A stretch of DNA of 5,081 bases. Origin: an uncultured Opitutaceae bacterium. GTDB lineage: Bacteria > Verrucomicrobiota > Verrucomicrobiia > Opitutales > Opitutaceae. Positions 5,081 through 5,081 of this stretch are shown here, one piece after another. Location of the stretch: contig CALFNJ010000477.1 of NCBI GenBank assembly GCA_937902865.1, positions 1 through 5,081 on the forward strand. Reading direction: 5' to 3'. Every line of letters begins with the position of its first letter. The stretch's first letter is position 1. A program made the translations under genes and the position numbers. Under the pieces are notes generated by a model. The model made no database searches and had not been told where the DNA came from. It was given only the letters and a program-made list of their open reading frames with translations.

Positions 5081-5081
5081 A

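Overview
The window is high-GC DNA (roughly two thirds G+C by eye) with few genes per kilobase for a bacterial chromosome and unusually repeat-rich spacers. Gene content, repeat style and codon use suggest a free-living Verrucomicrobiota, perhaps near Opitutaceae. That placement is a general impression; no rRNA or other strong marker is present.

Layout: (1) 2-1465, + strand: a 5'-truncated IMP dehydrogenase (guaB-type) with tandem CBS domains. (2) 1466-1845: a non-coding, hairpin-dense spacer. It holds three inverted pairs of a short hairpin module (1505-1598, 1648-1720, 1761-1798). Most copies have a GGTGG-like head and a loop around TCC(C), and the stem sequences differ but still pair. (3) 1846-2304, - strand: a small four-helix-bundle protein of the S23 / 23S rRNA-intervening-sequence family. 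(4) 2305-2677: another spacer, dominated by a roughly 160-bp mirrored array of CACGGA-type repeats. (5) 2678-4219, + strand: a long, divergent adenylosuccinate synthetase (purA-type). (6) 4246-4305: a strong terminator-like hairpin with a T tract, built from another dispersed-type repeat. (7) 4416-4955, + strand: a DinB-like DUF1572 (YizA-type) protein. (8) 4956-5081: a spacer with two more inverted repeats.

How the genes fit together: the two large genes encode the two enzymes that compete for IMP. IMP dehydrogenase commits it to GMP and adenylosuccinate synthetase commits it to AMP. They are separated by about 1.2 kb of repeats plus an oppositely oriented S23-type gene, so they are not one simple operon. 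The spacer looks like a site where mobile or repeat sequences have accumulated.

No complete new system is evident. The most interesting points are (a) the hairpin family with differing but self-complementary stems, (b) the mirrored CACGGA array next to the S23-type gene, and (c) departures from the family consensus in both purine enzymes, including positions expected to contact IMP. The last point rests on alignment by eye against remembered family sequences.
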